DNA of 64,000 nt from Deltaproteobacteria bacterium. GTDB taxonomy: Bacteria > SAR324 > XYD2-FULL-50-16. Made by a program: the position numbers and the translations under genes. The notes beneath the pieces were generated by a model that was not told where the DNA came from, searched no databases, and saw nothing but the letters and a program-made list of their open reading frames with translations. Positions 52,850 to 61,881 of the stretch are shown one piece after another (positions within the stretch are counted from its first letter, which is position 1; each line of letters opens with the position of its first letter). Location of the stretch: assembly GCA_018657625.1 (NCBI GenBank), contig JABHWU010000053.1, positions 1-64,000 on the forward strand, written 5' to 3'.

Positions 52850-54043
52850 ATGAGTCAGCTAAAAATTTTAATTGTTGAGGATGAAACAATCATTGCTTTG
52901 GAAATTCAAGAGTATCTGGAAAGTATGCATTACTGCGTAACAGCAATTACAAGTTCGGGATCTGGAGCCCTTAAAAGCGTAACAGAGAATTGTCCTGATT
53001 TAATTCTCATGGATATTTGCTTAAAATCAGAACCCGATGGTATTGAAGTCGCAAAAAAGATTCAATCCGCCAGACACATTCCCATTATTTTTTTAACTGC
53101 TTATAGTGACGATGGCCTTCTAGAGAGAGCTAAAACTGTCAGGCCCTACGGCTATATTTTGAAACCATATCAAAGACAGGATTTGAAAGTTGCTATTGAT
53201 ATGGCGATGTATATCTTTAAGATTGAAGGGGAGAAACAGCAAGCTCTGGATGATTTACAACTTGCAAAAATAGAGTTGGAGGAGCGTGTTGAGAAAAAAA
53301 CAGCAGATTTAAAAAAAGCCAATGAATCGAAAAGTAAATTTGTTGCCCAGATCTCACATGAATTGCGGACACCGTTACATCATATTCTAAGTTACTCCGG
53401 TTTCGGAGTTAGTAAGATTGATAAAGTTGATAAAGAAAAATTATTGTCCTATTTTACAAAAATTAAGGAAACCGGAATTAAGATGGCAAGATTACTGGAT
53501 GATATCCTGGACCTCTCAAAACTGGAATCCGGTAAAATGGTTTATGAGATGAAAGAAGAAGATTTGGTGCGAATTACAACTAATGTCGTTGATGAATTCC
53601 AAACGCTCCTTAAAAATAAAGAACTGACACTTAATGTTAAAATTGAGGAAAATATCGCAAAAGTGAAAGGAGATTGGCATCGTTTAGCACAGGTCATTCG
53701 TAATTTATTATCAAATGCGATTAAATTTACACCACCAAAGAAGGAAATTACGATTCGCATTGGACCGGAAGATCTGGAACCCGGAAAATTGAAAAAGGAT
53801 CAAAATAGGGTTTCAGGACTTTCTTTTTCAATTAAGGATGAAGGCATTGGTATTCCTGAAAATGAATTAAATTTAGTTTTTAAACAATATATTCAAAGTA
53901 GCAAAACTAAAAATAGAGCAGGAAGTACAGGTCTGGGCTTAGCAATCAGCCAGGAAATTATTAAGGCACATCAGGGAATCATGAGTGTCTGCAATAATCC
54001 ACAGGGGGGGGCAAAATTCAGCTTTTTATTACCGATTGTTTAA
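52850..54043 (+). CDS. Receiver-histidine kinase hybrid protein
   Basis: A 397-residue cytosolic protein. Receiver residues 1-120 carry phospho-acceptor Asp55 (LILMDICLKS) and Lys in YILKPYQ; a coiled coil (about 130-160) leads to HisKA (AQISHELRTPLHHIL, phospho-acceptor His170) and HATPase (LLSNAIKFTPP, DEGIGIPENE, GSTGLGLAIS). The receiver-first order suits a phosphorelay middle member. It has no membrane segment, so it reads the state of another kinase. The solo HPt gene at 54292 and CheV at 54784 follow in the same direction. There is a weak Shine-Dalgarno (AGAGAG) before the ATG. Confidence 0.9.
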   Translation: MSQLKILIVEDETIIALEIQEYLESMHYCVTAITSSGSGALKSVTENCPDLILMDICLKSEPDGIEVAKKIQSARHIPIIFLTAYSDDGLLERAKTVRPYGYILKPYQRQDLKVAIDMAMYIFKIEGEKQQALDDLQLAKIELEERVEKKTADLKKANESKSKFVAQISHELRTPLHHILSYSGFGVSKIDKVDKEKLLSYFTKIKETGIKMARLLDDILDLSKLESGKMVYEMKEEDLVRITTNVVDEFQTLLKNKELTLNVKIEENIAKVKGDWHRLAQVIRNLLSNAIKFTPPKKEITIRIGPEDLEPGKLKKDQNRVSGLSFSIKDEGIGIPENELNLVFKQYIQSSKTKNRAGSTGLGLAISQEIIKAHQGIMSVCNNPQGGAKFSFLLPIV

Positions 54044-54291
54044 ATTTCTATATGGAAAAGGCTACCAAAAATTATCTATATCATTTATCAAAGAATAAAT
54101 AGTTTTAAGTTTGTTTTTGCTTTTTAATATTGTTCCCCATTATAATGGGTTAACGTTTAAGATTTTTGAACCAGTTTCCTAACGTGGTTTTTCAATAGGC
54201 TATAACCTTTGTTGGCTACTGATAATAAACAGTTGTTGGAATAAAAGGAAAAATCTATTTACTTTAAATACAATCAAGATAACCAAAAAGA

Positions 54292-54678
54292 ATGCATTAT
54301 AGTGAAGATGACGAAATAATTTCTATTTTCCTGGAGGAAACAAAAGATCATTTAATTATTTTGGAAGATGGCATTTTAAAACTTGAAAACCAGAGCGTTG
54401 ATGCCAACTCAAATCTTATCGAATCCTTATTCCGAGCAGCTCATTCTATTAAAGCTGCTGCTAATTTACTAAAAATGAAAAATATTGAAGCTATATCCCA
54501 TGAGTTGGAAAATATCCTGGATATCGGACGTCAAGGTAGTTGGGTGGTGGATAGCAATACTGTCAATGGTTTTTTGAAAGGAATTGATATGATCAAGGAG
54601 ATGCTGGAATTTAGGCAATACAGTGATGAGATAAATGCTGAGGCACTAATTCAATTGTTAAGAAGTCTAATAAAATAG
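54292..54678 (+). CDS. Stand-alone HPt (histidine phosphotransfer) protein, CheA P1-like
   Basis: A 128-residue four-helix protein with the CheA-type HPt signature: EDDEIISIFLEETKDHLIIL, then LFRAAHSIKAAANLLKMKNI with phospho-acceptor His51 and a closing LENILDIGRQG. It has no kinase, dimerisation or P5 domain, so it must get its phosphoryl group from a separate kinase. It lies between the hybrid kinase at 52850 and CheV at 54784, both with receivers that could donate or accept. The stop codon is TAG. Confidence 0.85.
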   Translation: MHYSEDDEIISIFLEETKDHLIILEDGILKLENQSVDANSNLIESLFRAAHSIKAAANLLKMKNIEAISHELENILDIGRQGSWVVDSNTVNGFLKGIDMIKEMLEFRQYSDEINAEALIQLLRSLIK

Positions 54679-54783
54679 TGTTTATATCTGATATAAAACC
54701 AGATGAAGAATTTCCATTTCATTGCATATTATGGCTTTCAATGAATACCAAAGACTTAACTCTCCCTTAAAGGAAATCATAAC

Positions 54784-55743
54784 ATGAGCGAACAAGAGAT
54801 ACTTCTGGAAACGGGAACCAATGAATTTGAAATACTTGAGTTCCATATTAATGAAAAGGCTAAAGAAGAAAACAAATTAGAAAAAAATTTCTTTGGGATG
54901 AATGTTGCCAAAGTTGTAGAAGTTATTGAATCCCCAAATCTGGGATCAAATAACTATTCAGTAAACCCATGCTTTCTGGGCACAATTCCTTTACGGGATG
55001 CAGTATTACCTGTGATTGATTTGAGTATCTGGTTGGGGATGGAAAGAGTAAAACATGATCATGAAAACATCATTGTGACTCAGTTCAGTAATTCTGTTCA
55101 GGGATTTTTAGTTTCAGGAGTGGTTGAGATCAACCGGTTAAATTGGAAAGATTTAATTCCACCAGGAAACTTTATTAGAAAGTTAAATACCAAATCGATC
55201 ATCGGCATGGTTGATAAAGGAGAATATTTTATTCAACTGTTGGACCTGGAACACATTGTTTCCGACTTAAACCCGGGATCAATTGAAGAACAATGGAAAA
55301 CTAAAGTTAAAACAGATAAGGCATATAAAGTTTTAGTTGTTGAAGATTCACCCACAATTCGTAAAATGCTGGAAAAAAACTTAGTAAATTCTAATTTTCA
55401 GGTAACAATAACCAATAATGGGGAAGAGGCGGAAAAATACCTGACGGACGTAAAAAGTCAGGCTGAACTTAAAAATAAAACCATCAATGAGTTTATCGAT
55501 ATTGTCATCAGTGATATTGAAATGCCTTTAGTTGATGGTTTCACGTTAACTAAAAGAATAAAGAGAGATACAAAACTTCAAAAACTTCCCGTCATATTAT
55601 ATTCATCCATCATTACCGATGAGCTTAGGCACAAAGGTGAATCTGTCGGTGCAGATTATCAAGTATCCAAACCGGATATGAATCAGATGGCCGAAATGGC
55701 AATCAAACTCATTGAAGGAAGACAAGCAAATACAGAAAATTAG
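54784..55743 (+). CDS. CheV-type chemotaxis coupling protein
   Basis: A 319-residue protein with an N-terminal CheW domain (about 15-165: NEFEILEFHINEKAKEENKL, CFLGTIPLRDAVLPVIDLSI, WKDLIPPGNFIRKLNTKSII) and a C-terminal receiver (about 180-310) with phospho-acceptor Asp244 (IVISDIEMPLVDGF). CheV links chemoreceptors to CheA and tunes adaptation. AAAGGA precedes the ATG. Together with the MCP at 49739 and the HPt at 54292 it suggests a receptor-signalling group, but no cheA, cheY, cheR or cheB is in the window. The stop codon is TAG. Confidence 0.93.
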   Translation: MSEQEILLETGTNEFEILEFHINEKAKEENKLEKNFFGMNVAKVVEVIESPNLGSNNYSVNPCFLGTIPLRDAVLPVIDLSIWLGMERVKHDHENIIVTQFSNSVQGFLVSGVVEINRLNWKDLIPPGNFIRKLNTKSIIGMVDKGEYFIQLLDLEHIVSDLNPGSIEEQWKTKVKTDKAYKVLVVEDSPTIRKMLEKNLVNSNFQVTITNNGEEAEKYLTDVKSQAELKNKTINEFIDIVISDIEMPLVDGFTLTKRIKRDTKLQKLPVILYSSIITDELRHKGESVGADYQVSKPDMNQMAEMAIKLIEGRQANTEN

Positions 55744-55916
55744 AATACTAATCACCTACAGCTATTTGTACTGATTTCCCTTCGTTCTTTTCCACCCCCT
55801 TCGACTCCGCTCAGGAAACAGCGAATTCATTACTCAGGGAAACATGAGAGAGGCAAATACTGACAACAGTTTCTTTTTAAACCAATTGTCAATGCGAATA
55901 AAGACGGTTATAGTGC
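55744..55916. repeat. Dispersed repeat segment in the CheV-GspF intergenic region
   Basis: CCCCTTCGACTCCGCTCAGG (55796-55815) belongs to the same repeat family as 32310-32335 (CCCTTCGAGTTCTCTCAGGG). No gene is seen between the convergent genes. Confidence 0.4.
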
Positions 55917-57104
55917 CTAAAATACCTGGTTACCCAAATCAAAAATGGGTAAGTATATTGAAAGTAAAACAAATAAGACCATACCACCCAATAAAACCAT
56001 CAATCCCGGTTCAATATAGTTAATGATTTTATTAAATCGTTTTTCCATTTGATTTTCCAGGTATTGATGCACCTGTAAAAAGCCAACGGAAAGATCACCT
56101 GCTGCTTCAGAAACGGAAATGAGACGATGAAATACACTTGGGAACCATTTATTTTTTAAAAAAATTTCAGAAAAACGTTCTCCTGCTTCCAACTGTTTAG
56201 TCAACTTCAATATTTGTTTTCTATTTTGTGGCGAAACCATATAACTAATATCCTGCAAGGCAGCATAGGCTGTTTTGCCGGATTTTAATAGCAGAGACAT
56301 GCAGTGGGCAAATAATAATTGATCCTGACTACCAAACCACCTCTTTTTCACCCACTTCATAAGCAAAAATAAGGGATGTATATAACAAAAAGCGGGTATT
56401 TTATACCAGAAAACAAAAACAACAATGCCAGCTAAGATCACAAACCATTGATTATTTATAAATCGTGATATACTCATTAAAATAGCTGTCTCTACGGGCA
56501 AATTCTGACCATATAAAAGATAAATATTCTGGAACATCGGTAGAACAAAAACAATCATACCCGTGATCAAAATAAAGGCAATTCCAAGAACAATTAGGGG
56601 ATATCTGGTTTGTTTCTGAATCGCCTGATATTGTTTCTGCCTCTGTTGAAAAAAAGACAAAATGGCCGAGAACCCCTGTTTTAAATTATCAGTTTTCTCA
56701 CTCATATTTATCATTGAAATAAAAAACTCGTTAAAAACAGGTCTCAAATTCTGAAAACTTTTTGTTAAAGATTCTCCTTTTTCCAATGATAACTTCAATG
56801 CAACCAGAATATATTTGATAACTGGTATTTGTCGGTTTCCGATCATAATATTCAGACTATTAATCAGAGTCACGCCTGAGGTGTGGATTTGATGAAGCTC
56901 CTGAATGAAACGAATTAAGGTATCCGATTTCAAAGGTTTTTTTGACAGTGCAACGGGCATGTATTGAATTTTGATTTGGAATAAGCCTTTTTGACTAAGA
57001 TCCTTTTTCAGCTGGTATTTTAAAATATTTTGTGCGATTCCATGCACATAACTGCCTTCAATTGTTACCGCCTCCCACACAAAAATAGATTGATAGATCA
57101 TCAT
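55917..57104 (-). CDS. GspF/PilC-type inner-membrane protein
   Basis: A 395-residue polytopic protein with two T2SSF domains: residues about 65-190 (SDTLIRFIQELHQIHTSGVT, MSEKTDNLKQGFSAILSFFQ) and about 260-385 (LLFAHCMSLLLKSGKTAYAA, SEAAGDLSVGFLQVHQYLEN, YIEPGLMVLLGGMVLFVLLS), with membrane helices near 165-190, 215-235 and 370-390. It is the platform protein of type II secretion or type IV pilus machines. It lies 23 bases after the GspE-like gene on the same strand. Pseudopilin and secretin genes are not in the window, so whether this is a secretion or pilus system is open. Confidence 0.88.
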   Translation of the reverse strand: MMIYQSIFVWEAVTIEGSYVHGIAQNILKYQLKKDLSQKGLFQIKIQYMPVALSKKPLKSDTLIRFIQELHQIHTSGVTLINSLNIMIGNRQIPVIKYILVALKLSLEKGESLTKSFQNLRPVFNEFFISMINMSEKTDNLKQGFSAILSFFQQRQKQYQAIQKQTRYPLIVLGIAFILITGMIVFVLPMFQNIYLLYGQNLPVETAILMSISRFINNQWFVILAGIVVFVFWYKIPAFCYIHPLFLLMKWVKKRWFGSQDQLLFAHCMSLLLKSGKTAYAALQDISYMVSPQNRKQILKLTKQLEAGERFSEIFLKNKWFPSVFHRLISVSEAAGDLSVGFLQVHQYLENQMEKRFNKIINYIEPGLMVLLGGMVLFVLLSIYLPIFDLGNQVF

Positions 57105-57127
57105 TTTACAAATCCGATAAATGTCAA

Positions 57128-58537
57128 TTAAAATAGAATGTCCATCTGTGAGGGCTCAATCATATCGGCCTCGACTAATATTCTGGCATTTTCCTTTAAA
57201 CTCTGAAATCCCAGTTGTTTGGCACAAATTTTCAACTTTTCCAGGTTAGATGAGGCCATCAACAATTGTCTGAGTTCAGACCCTATTTCTAGAATCTCTA
57301 AAACCGGAATTCTGCCTAAGATACCTGAACCATTGCATTTAGGGCATATTTCATCAGCTGTCTCACAAATGCATCGCTGATTTACTAACCGTTGAGAAAC
57401 AACAAGGCTGATTGAAGATGCCAGGTCATCCATTGCGACATCAAGCCCTTTAAACCTTTGAAAGATTTCAAAAACATCATTACAGTGTAAGGTTGACAAT
57501 ACTAAGTGACCTGTCTGAGCCGCCCTACAAGCCATTTTAGCGGTTTCCGAATCTCTTATTTCACCCACTAATATAACATCCGGATCCTGCCTTAAAAAAG
57601 ATCTCAAAGCTGTGGAAAAGGTAACACCAGTCACCTGATTAACAGATACCTGTGTTATTGAGTCCATCCGATATTCAACAGGATCTTCTATGGTAATAAT
57701 ATTTAGGGATTCAGATATCAACTCACTTAATATCGCATATAATGATGTTGTTTTACCGGAACCCGTTGGACCAGTAAATAAAATCATTCCTGATTTTTTA
57801 GCTAAAACTTTTCGCACAGTTGTCATAAAAAAATTTGAAAAACCAAGCTGATCCATTGAAAAGATCACAGGTATCGCAGGCAGTAATCGAATAACCATTT
57901 TTTCGCCATAAATACCAGGAATCGTAGATGTGCGAAGATCAAATTTTTCGCCACGCTTATTCGAATATTGAAAATGTCCATCCTGTGGGGTCCTTGAAAT
58001 GGCAATATCCATTTCAGAGATCAGTTTAATCTTATAAATCAGATTTTCACCAAATTCACTTTCGGGCTGAAATCGCTGTAGTTTTCCATTTATCCGCATT
58101 CTAATTTGCCTACCCGAAGTCAAACACTCAATATGAATATCCGAAGCTTTTTTGCCGGTTGCCGTTTCAAGTAAAACAGTTAATTGCTGAGTGGCTTCAT
58201 TTGGCTCTGATAATGTCCCATCATAATGGTTAATTTGATTATTTTCTTCAATTAAAACGGGACTACATCGATAAATCTGATAGTTTTCTACCAGAAAAGG
58301 CAAATACCTCAGCAATTGTTTAAAGTCAGTAGTATCTGAAACAAACACAAAATTGTTTGAATCTGTTATTACTAGTGAAAATTTCAACAAATTTTCAAGT
58401 TCTAAGATATATTTAGGCAAGGGCTGAATATTTTTAGGCAGGGACAAAGTGTCACCCCAAAACAATATATTCATTTTGGAATAATCGAAACTTTTTTCAG
58501 CATTTATTACTTCTTTTTTATCAAGCGAGGCTTCCAT
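57128..58537 (-). CDS. GspE/PulE-type secretion ATPase
   Basis: A 469-residue assembly ATPase. The central KASDIHIECLTSGRQIRMRI motif and Walker A (GPTGSGKTTSLYA, near residue 250), Asp box (NIITIEDPVEYRM), Walker B (DPDVILVGEIRDSETAKMAC) and His box (TGHLVLSTLHCNDVFE) are intact. A zinc-binding cysteine group (RCIC...CPKCNGSGI) follows near residue 385. The N-terminal domain is short and poorly conserved. It powers subunit polymerisation at the inner membrane and is the first gene of an operon with the GspF-like gene at 55917. Confidence 0.93.
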   Translation of the reverse strand: MEASLDKKEVINAEKSFDYSKMNILFWGDTLSLPKNIQPLPKYILELENLLKFSLVITDSNNFVFVSDTTDFKQLLRYLPFLVENYQIYRCSPVLIEENNQINHYDGTLSEPNEATQQLTVLLETATGKKASDIHIECLTSGRQIRMRINGKLQRFQPESEFGENLIYKIKLISEMDIAISRTPQDGHFQYSNKRGEKFDLRTSTIPGIYGEKMVIRLLPAIPVIFSMDQLGFSNFFMTTVRKVLAKKSGMILFTGPTGSGKTTSLYAILSELISESLNIITIEDPVEYRMDSITQVSVNQVTGVTFSTALRSFLRQDPDVILVGEIRDSETAKMACRAAQTGHLVLSTLHCNDVFEIFQRFKGLDVAMDDLASSISLVVSQRLVNQRCICETADEICPKCNGSGILGRIPVLEILEIGSELRQLLMASSNLEKLKICAKQLGFQSLKENARILVEADMIEPSQMDILF

Positions 58538-58612
58538 GTTCTTAAAAAGGTTGATAGGATATACTCATTCAACAAACGACTATTTTTTCAACTGGATTAA
58601 TAAGGAATCCAT

Positions 58613-58849
58613 ATGATCAAGTTAATCATTATTTCCGTCGCCGGTTATCTCATTTATAAAATTGCTAGAAAGAAAGTAAGAACGATAATATTCGGTCCGG
58701 AACAACCCCGGGAAATCAAATCAGCAGAAAGCCTGATCAAATGCCATTTATGTGAAAGGTATATTGATGAAAACTCAGCAATTTTTAATAATAATCATAC
58801 TTTTTGCTCGGTTGATTGTTTGGAATCCTACACTAAAAAAAGAGGGTGA
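58613..58849 (+). CDS. Small membrane-anchored zinc-ribbon protein, PP0621-like
   Basis: A 78-residue protein. An N-terminal hydrophobic helix (LIIISVAGYLIYKIA) is followed by a basic linker and a zinc ribbon formed by CHLCERYIDE and FCSVDCLESY. This layout matches the PP0621 family of unknown function. It is divergent from the GspE gene. There is a weak AAGGAA before the ATG. It is too small for more inference. Confidence 0.75.
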   Translation: MIKLIIISVAGYLIYKIARKKVRTIIFGPEQPREIKSAESLIKCHLCERYIDENSAIFNNNHTFCSVDCLESYTKKRG

Positions 58850-59328
58850 GCAACGAATAATCACATCCGGTTCAAATGAAATCCTATTAGCCTAACAGGA
58901 ATTAAAAAAAAATAAAGGCACCTAAATCATAGACTTCTGTAATTAGACCAATTGGTTTTCTAAGCTATTTCAACACCTATTCATTTCTCAATCGATATCA
59001 TACCCCATATATTTTACAATACTGCCACAACCAGAAATTTTGTATTTATAGTAATTAGCATCCTAATGGCCCACATAGCCAAGCCTCACAGTGTCTATTT
59101 GAAGATTCACATTTAACAAATTCTCTTTAGGAAGATGACAGCTTAAAAAACTAATCAGTCATATTAATCCCAGGTATTTTTCATCCTTTTGGAAACGATT
59201 GTAAAAACTGATTTATCTGTTTTTTTGATTGTCAGCATTGAGTAATAACGATAAAAGGAGGCTTACTCAAAAATTACTCATTAATTCATATATTTAATCT
59301 AATAACCATTTTTATATCAGTTTTCAAA
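58850..59328. other. Gene-free region before gatA
   Basis: About 480 bases without a convincing gene, terminator or repeat. AAAGGAGG at 59245 lies too far from the gatA start to serve it. Confidence 0.5.
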
Positions 59329-60789
59329 ATGAGCCTCTACCAATCGCCGATACACCATCTTCATCAAAGACGCATGCAAGGAGAGATTACAACACAGGAA
59401 ATTGTTGAGTCATGTATTCAGAGAATCGAAGATACAGAAGACCAGATAAACTCCTTTTTAACCCTCACGCTGGATCAGGCATTGGAACAAGCCAAAAAAA
59501 TTGATCAAAAAATACTGAATAAGGATGATATCCACCCTTTAGCGGGAATGCCTATTGCTATCAAGGACGTTTTCTCTACGAAAGGTATAGCAACAACTTG
59601 CGGATCCAAATATCTAAAAGATTATGTCCCGCCATTTGAATCAACGGTAAGTGAAAAACTGAATACACTCGGGTATAGTTTACTTGGCAAAACCAACATG
59701 GATGAATTTGCCATGGGTTCCAGTACTGAGAATTCGGCTTTTAAAGTGACAAAAAACCCTTATAACCTGGATCATGTCCCTGGAGGCTCATCGGGAGGAT
59801 CTGCAGCAGCAGTTGCTTCAGGCCAGGCATTGGCTGCTATGGGAACAGATACCGGAGGTTCTGTTCGACAACCCGCTGCATTTACAGGCATTGTAGGATT
59901 AAAGCCCACCTATGGAAGAGTCAGCAGATGGGGACTGGTTGCTTATGCCAGTTCATTTGACCAGGCGGGACCCATGACGCAGGATGTTACCGATACAGCT
60001 ATATTGCTGGAAGCCGTCTCCGGATTTGATAACCGTGATGCAACCTCATTGCAGGTGGATGTACCAAATTATAGTGAATATCTTAATCAACCCATCACTG
60101 GTTTGAAAATAGGCATTATTAAAGATTTAGATTTATCCGCGTGTGATGAAGAGGTAAAAACCATCTATTTTCAAAACCTGGATGTTTTAAAATCGAATGG
60201 CGCCGAAATCACTGAAATTGAGATCCCAAATATTAAAGATGCTATCGCAGCCTACTATATCATCGCTCCCTGCGAGGCCAGTTCAAATTTAGGAAGATAT
60301 GACGGTGTGAGATATGGACTTCGCTCCAAAGAGATAGACTCACTAAAAGCACTTTACGAAGGCTCCAGAGAAGCAGGCTTCGGAAAAGAGGTCAAGCTCC
60401 GTATTTTATTAGGTACGTTTGCTCTTTCTGCCGGTTATTATGATGCCTATTACATCAAGGCTCAAAAATTACAAAATTTACTCCGGTCACAGTTCCACAA
60501 AGCTTTTAAAACGGTTGATGCTATAGCTTTACCGGCAACTCCAACGGCAGCCTTTAAAATCGGCGAAATGACAAATGACCCTTTACAGATGTATCTCAAT
60601 GATGTTTTTACCATCTCAGCCAATTTAGCCGGTATTCCGGGGATTTCGATCCCCGGTGGTTTTACCCGAGACCAGTTGCCAGTAGGTTTTCAGCTATTAG
60701 CTGGACACCTAAACGAAGGCAAAATCATTCAGATTGCTTATAACCTGGAATCTTCATTAAATTTAATTAAACCATCATTAGCCATATAA
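59329..60789 (+). CDS. gatA: Asp-tRNA(Asn)/Glu-tRNA(Gln) amidotransferase subunit A
   Basis: A 486-residue amidase-signature protein. The catalytic triad is at the usual numbers: Lys79 (AIKDVF), cis-Ser154 (PGGSSGG) and nucleophile Ser178 (DTGGSVRQ). In complex with GatB and GatC it amidates misacylated Glu-tRNA(Gln) or Asp-tRNA(Asn), with glutamine as donor. The length and all motifs (FAMGSSTENSAFKVTKNPYN, YGRVSRWGLVAYASSFDQAG, ISANLAGIPGISIPGG) are standard. No gatC or gatB is adjacent. It is two bases ahead of pheS and likely co-transcribed. Confidence 0.95.
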   Translation: MSLYQSPIHHLHQRRMQGEITTQEIVESCIQRIEDTEDQINSFLTLTLDQALEQAKKIDQKILNKDDIHPLAGMPIAIKDVFSTKGIATTCGSKYLKDYVPPFESTVSEKLNTLGYSLLGKTNMDEFAMGSSTENSAFKVTKNPYNLDHVPGGSSGGSAAAVASGQALAAMGTDTGGSVRQPAAFTGIVGLKPTYGRVSRWGLVAYASSFDQAGPMTQDVTDTAILLEAVSGFDNRDATSLQVDVPNYSEYLNQPITGLKIGIIKDLDLSACDEEVKTIYFQNLDVLKSNGAEITEIEIPNIKDAIAAYYIIAPCEASSNLGRYDGVRYGLRSKEIDSLKALYEGSREAGFGKEVKLRILLGTFALSAGYYDAYYIKAQKLQNLLRSQFHKAFKTVDAIALPATPTAAFKIGEMTNDPLQMYLNDVFTISANLAGIPGISIPGGFTRDQLPVGFQLLAGHLNEGKIIQIAYNLESSLNLIKPSLAI

Positions 60790-60791
60790 AA

Positions 60792-61823
60792 ATGATTAAA
60801 CAAAATCTGAATACAATGGGGCAAAGCTTTCAATCAGAAATTGAAAAGGCCACAAACATTGATGAAATCGACAACATCAAAGTCAAATACCTCGGGAAAA
60901 AAGGGAAATTAGCAGATTTAATGAAACAGCTTAAATCTCTGGACAAAGAAGAAAAGATTGAAATTGGTAAACAGGCAAATCTATTTAAAACTCAATTTCA
61001 AGATCAAATTAAAGAGAAAAGTAAACAACTCAAACGCGTTAAATTTGATCAACAAATGGAAAACGAATGGGTTGATATCACATTGGATCCAATTAAGACA
61101 CAGATGGGAAGTTTACATCCCATCACCATGGTGCAAAATAAGTTAGAATACATTTTTGAATCTATGGGTTTCCAGGTTTTGGATGGCCCACACATTGAGT
61201 CGGAATATTATAATTTCGAAGCCTTAAATATCCCGACACATCATCCTGCCAGGGATATGCAGGATACTTTTTATTTTGAAGATGGCAATCTTCTCAGAAC
61301 ACAAACGTCTACCATTCAAATCAGAGGAATGGAAAGTCTGGAGCCACCACTTCGAATCATAGGCACCGGAAAAGTATTCCGCTGTGAAAGGACAGATGCC
61401 TCACATGATTCTTGCTTCCATCAACTGGAAGGAATGATGGTGGATAAAAACATCTCAGTTGCACATTTAATTCATTTTATGAAAACCATGCTAAGTGAGA
61501 TTTTCGAAAGTGATGTAAAGGTTCGCCTCAGACCGGGTTATTTCCCTTTTGTCGAGCCGGGATTTGAATTAGACATGGCCTGTTTGCTTTGTCAGGGGAA
61601 AGGCTGCAGTGTTTGCAGTCGTGTGGGTTGGATTGAATTGCTCGGGTGTGGTATGACACATCCTAATGTCCTTAAAGCAGGTGGGGTAGACCCTTCTAAA
61701 TATTCTGGTTTTGCTTTTGGAATGGGTATGGATCGGTTAGCAATGATGCGGTATGGTATTACAGATATCAGGCCACTTCATGGTGGTAATCTTAACTTTA
61801 TGCGCCGATTTACACTAAAATAA
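60792..61823 (+). CDS. pheS: Phenylalanyl-tRNA synthetase alpha subunit
   Basis: A 343-residue class II synthetase subunit. The N-terminal coiled coil is followed by motif 1 (FESMGFQVLDGPHIESEYYN), motif 2 (FRCERTDASHDSCFHQLEGM) and motif 3 (GFAFGMGMDRLAMMRYGITD). The insertion CLLCQGKGCSVC carries four Cys, a metal-binding feature also seen in some bacterial PheS. It charges tRNA(Phe) as an alpha2-beta2 enzyme with PheT, whose gene follows 58 bases on. Its start is two bases after the gatA stop. No attenuator-like Phe-rich leader is visible upstream. Confidence 0.95.
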   Translation: MIKQNLNTMGQSFQSEIEKATNIDEIDNIKVKYLGKKGKLADLMKQLKSLDKEEKIEIGKQANLFKTQFQDQIKEKSKQLKRVKFDQQMENEWVDITLDPIKTQMGSLHPITMVQNKLEYIFESMGFQVLDGPHIESEYYNFEALNIPTHHPARDMQDTFYFEDGNLLRTQTSTIQIRGMESLEPPLRIIGTGKVFRCERTDASHDSCFHQLEGMMVDKNISVAHLIHFMKTMLSEIFESDVKVRLRPGYFPFVEPGFELDMACLLCQGKGCSVCSRVGWIELLGCGMTHPNVLKAGGVDPSKYSGFAFGMGMDRLAMMRYGITDIRPLHGGNLNFMRRFTLK

Positions 61824-61881
61824 AAATACATATTTTTTCCAAAACCATTATCCCAAGTAATTATTAAAACCAAATTAAAAT

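Noticed and set aside
54005-54012. G8 tract in the hybrid kinase gene as a phase-variation site
   Set aside because: It encodes the conserved Gly-Gly of the HATPase end and is shorter than tracts usually prone to slippage; kept only as a note.
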